From NCBI GenBank assembly GCA_036639135.1, contig JAVWJE010000047.1, positions 1-15,934 of the forward strand: 15,934 nucleotides of DNA. The letters run 5' to 3'. Shown here in pieces: positions 15,365-15,934 of the stretch. Under the pieces are notes generated by a model, which was not told the DNA's origin, did not search any database, and was given only the letters and a program-made list of their open reading frames with translations. This stretch comes from Carnobacterium_A sp036639135. Lineage in GTDB: Bacteria; Bacillota; Bacilli; Lactobacillales; Carnobacteriaceae. The translations under genes and the position numbers were made by a program. The stretch's first letter is position 1; each line of letters starts with the position of its first letter.

Positions 15365-15475
15365 ATGAACAAATTAATTAAACGTATAATCGTCAGCTTT
15401 ATCGTATCTTACTTAGCTGCACGAGTGACTAGTTTCTTCTTAAAAGAAGATAAACCCGAAACAACTAATAAATAA
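15365..15475 (+). CDS. Small single-pass membrane protein, unknown function
   Basis: A 36-residue open frame on the strand opposite all its neighbours; I do not recognise the family. It has a basic N-terminus (KLIKR), a hydrophobic stretch of about 18 residues (8-26, IIVSFIVSYLAARVTSFF) and a charged tail (KEDKPETTNK). The hydrophobic part is interrupted by R20. Support for a real gene: AAAGGA eight bases before the ATG, an extended -10 promoter, and a strong hairpin right after the stop. It is convergent with frr and divergent from uppS. Size and layout recall small membrane proteins, including type I toxins of the Fst/Ldr kind, but the typical Fst proline is absent and I see no antisense RNA promoter. 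Function remains unknown. Confidence 0.65.
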   Translation: MNKLIKRIIVSFIVSYLAARVTSFFLKEDKPETTNK

Positions 15476-15482
15476 TGACAAC

Positions 15483-15530
15483 AGTAAAACACCTCATTGA
15501 CCTGCAACAAGGTCGATGAGGTGTTTTACT
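15483..15530. terminator. Bidirectional terminator between the small gene and frr
   Basis: A 21-bp stem (15483-15503 with 15510-15530) with a six-base loop and one imperfect pair, U-G on the plus strand and A-C on the minus. Both directions end in GAGGTGTTTTACT. It lies between the convergent stop codons at 15475 and 15547, so it most likely serves both genes. Confidence 0.85.
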
Positions 15531-15544
15531 TCAATGTCCATTAA

Positions 15545-15934
15545 TTAAACGTCTAGCAACTCTTTTTCTTTTTCAGAAGCGATAGCGTCAACATTTTTGA
15601 TACTTTCATCTGTTAACTTCTGAATATCTTCTTCATAAGAATGAACGTCATCAGATGTTAATTCCTTATTTTTTTCAGCTTTTTTTAATTCATCAATTGC
15701 TTCGCGTCTAATATTGCGAATAGAAATTTTTGAATTTTCAGCTTCTTTGCCAACTTGTTTTGCTAACTCTTTGCGTCTGTCTTCTGTTAATTGAGGAATA
15801 ACTAAACGAATAACATTGCCATCATTATTCGGGTTAATTCCGATATCGCTTTGCATTAGAGCTTTTTCTATATCTTTAAGAACCGTTTTATCAAATGGAG
15901 TGATCATCAATACACGTGCTTCGGGAATAGAAAT
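15545..15934 (-). CDS. frr: Ribosome recycling factor (5' end cut by window edge)
   Basis: Splits post-termination ribosomes together with EF-G. 129 C-terminal residues are visible and the frame is open to the window edge. Against the usual 185 residues about 56 are missing, so the internal methionines near 15905 are not the start. Family features seen: PEARVLMITPFDK, a IEKALMQSDIGINPNNDGN turn, the IRLVIPQLTEDRRKELAK segment, NIRREAIDELKKAEK and the acidic helix ending KEKELLDV. In most Bacilli frr is followed directly by uppS; here a terminator and an opposite-strand small gene come between. pyrH would be expected to the right. Confidence 0.96.
   Translation of the reverse strand: MSIPEARVLMITPFDKTVLKDIEKALMQSDIGINPNNDGNVIRLVIPQLTEDRRKELAKQVGKEAENSKISIRNIRREAIDELKKAEKNKELTSDDVHSYEEDIQKLTDESIKNVDAIASEKEKELLDV

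Noticed and set aside
15365..15530. Complete type I toxin-antitoxin unit of the Fst kind.
   Set aside because: The peptide lacks the usual Fst proline, and I could not find a convincing minus-strand promoter for an antisense RNA. Only the weaker small-membrane-protein call is kept.
15545..15910. frr read as a complete 121-residue gene.
   Set aside because: The frame is open through to 15934 with conserved RRF residues (PEARVL) upstream, so it is a fragment of a normal-length gene.

Overview
The window is a run of conserved housekeeping genes from a low-GC member of the Bacillota, class Bacilli. The signs are a PolC-type replicative polymerase with embedded proofreading domain, AT-rich DNA, strong AGGAGG-type ribosome binding sites, and two classic Bacilli gene orders: frr / uppS-cdsA-dxr-rseP-proS-polC and rimP-nusA-ylxR-ylxQ-infB. 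The proteins look closest to Lactobacillales of the Carnobacteriaceae/Enterococcaceae kind or to Listeria, but this is an impression and the species cannot be fixed from the window. All genes but one lie on the minus strand, so transcription runs from right to left.

Right end (15123-15934): the 3' part of frr (ribosome recycling factor) enters from outside and stops at a strong hairpin shared with a convergent small gene. That gene is the only plus-strand one. It encodes a 36-residue single-pass membrane protein with its own extended -10 promoter, and it separates frr from uppS. The 242-bp gap between it and uppS is divergent and holds a candidate promoter for each direction.

Middle (9296-15122): uppS, cdsA, dxr, rseP and proS are tightly spaced (12 to 56 nt gaps) and look like one transcript. 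They supply the undecaprenyl carrier, CDP-diacylglycerol, the MEP-pathway isoprenoid precursor that feeds UppS, an intramembrane protease, and prolyl-tRNA synthetase. A two-tier hairpin with a six-T tract follows proS.

Left-middle (4841-9184): polC, a complete 1447-residue DNA polymerase III alpha subunit with OB, split PHP, DEDDh exonuclease, zinc-binding and polymerase domains and a C-terminal clamp-binding peptide.

Left (1-4800): the rimP-nusA-ylxR-ylxQ-infB translation/transcription operon. A perfect TATAAT element precedes a roughly 140-nt leader that contains a 12-bp hairpin with a short, interrupted U-tract, then rimP. This resembles a NusA-sensitive attenuator. infB runs off the left edge.

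I found no mobile element, CRISPR array, tRNA or rRNA. No obvious new multi-gene system is present. The points most worth checking are the 36-residue membrane protein, the rimP leader hairpin, and the hairpin between the Shine-Dalgarno sequence and start codon of dxr.
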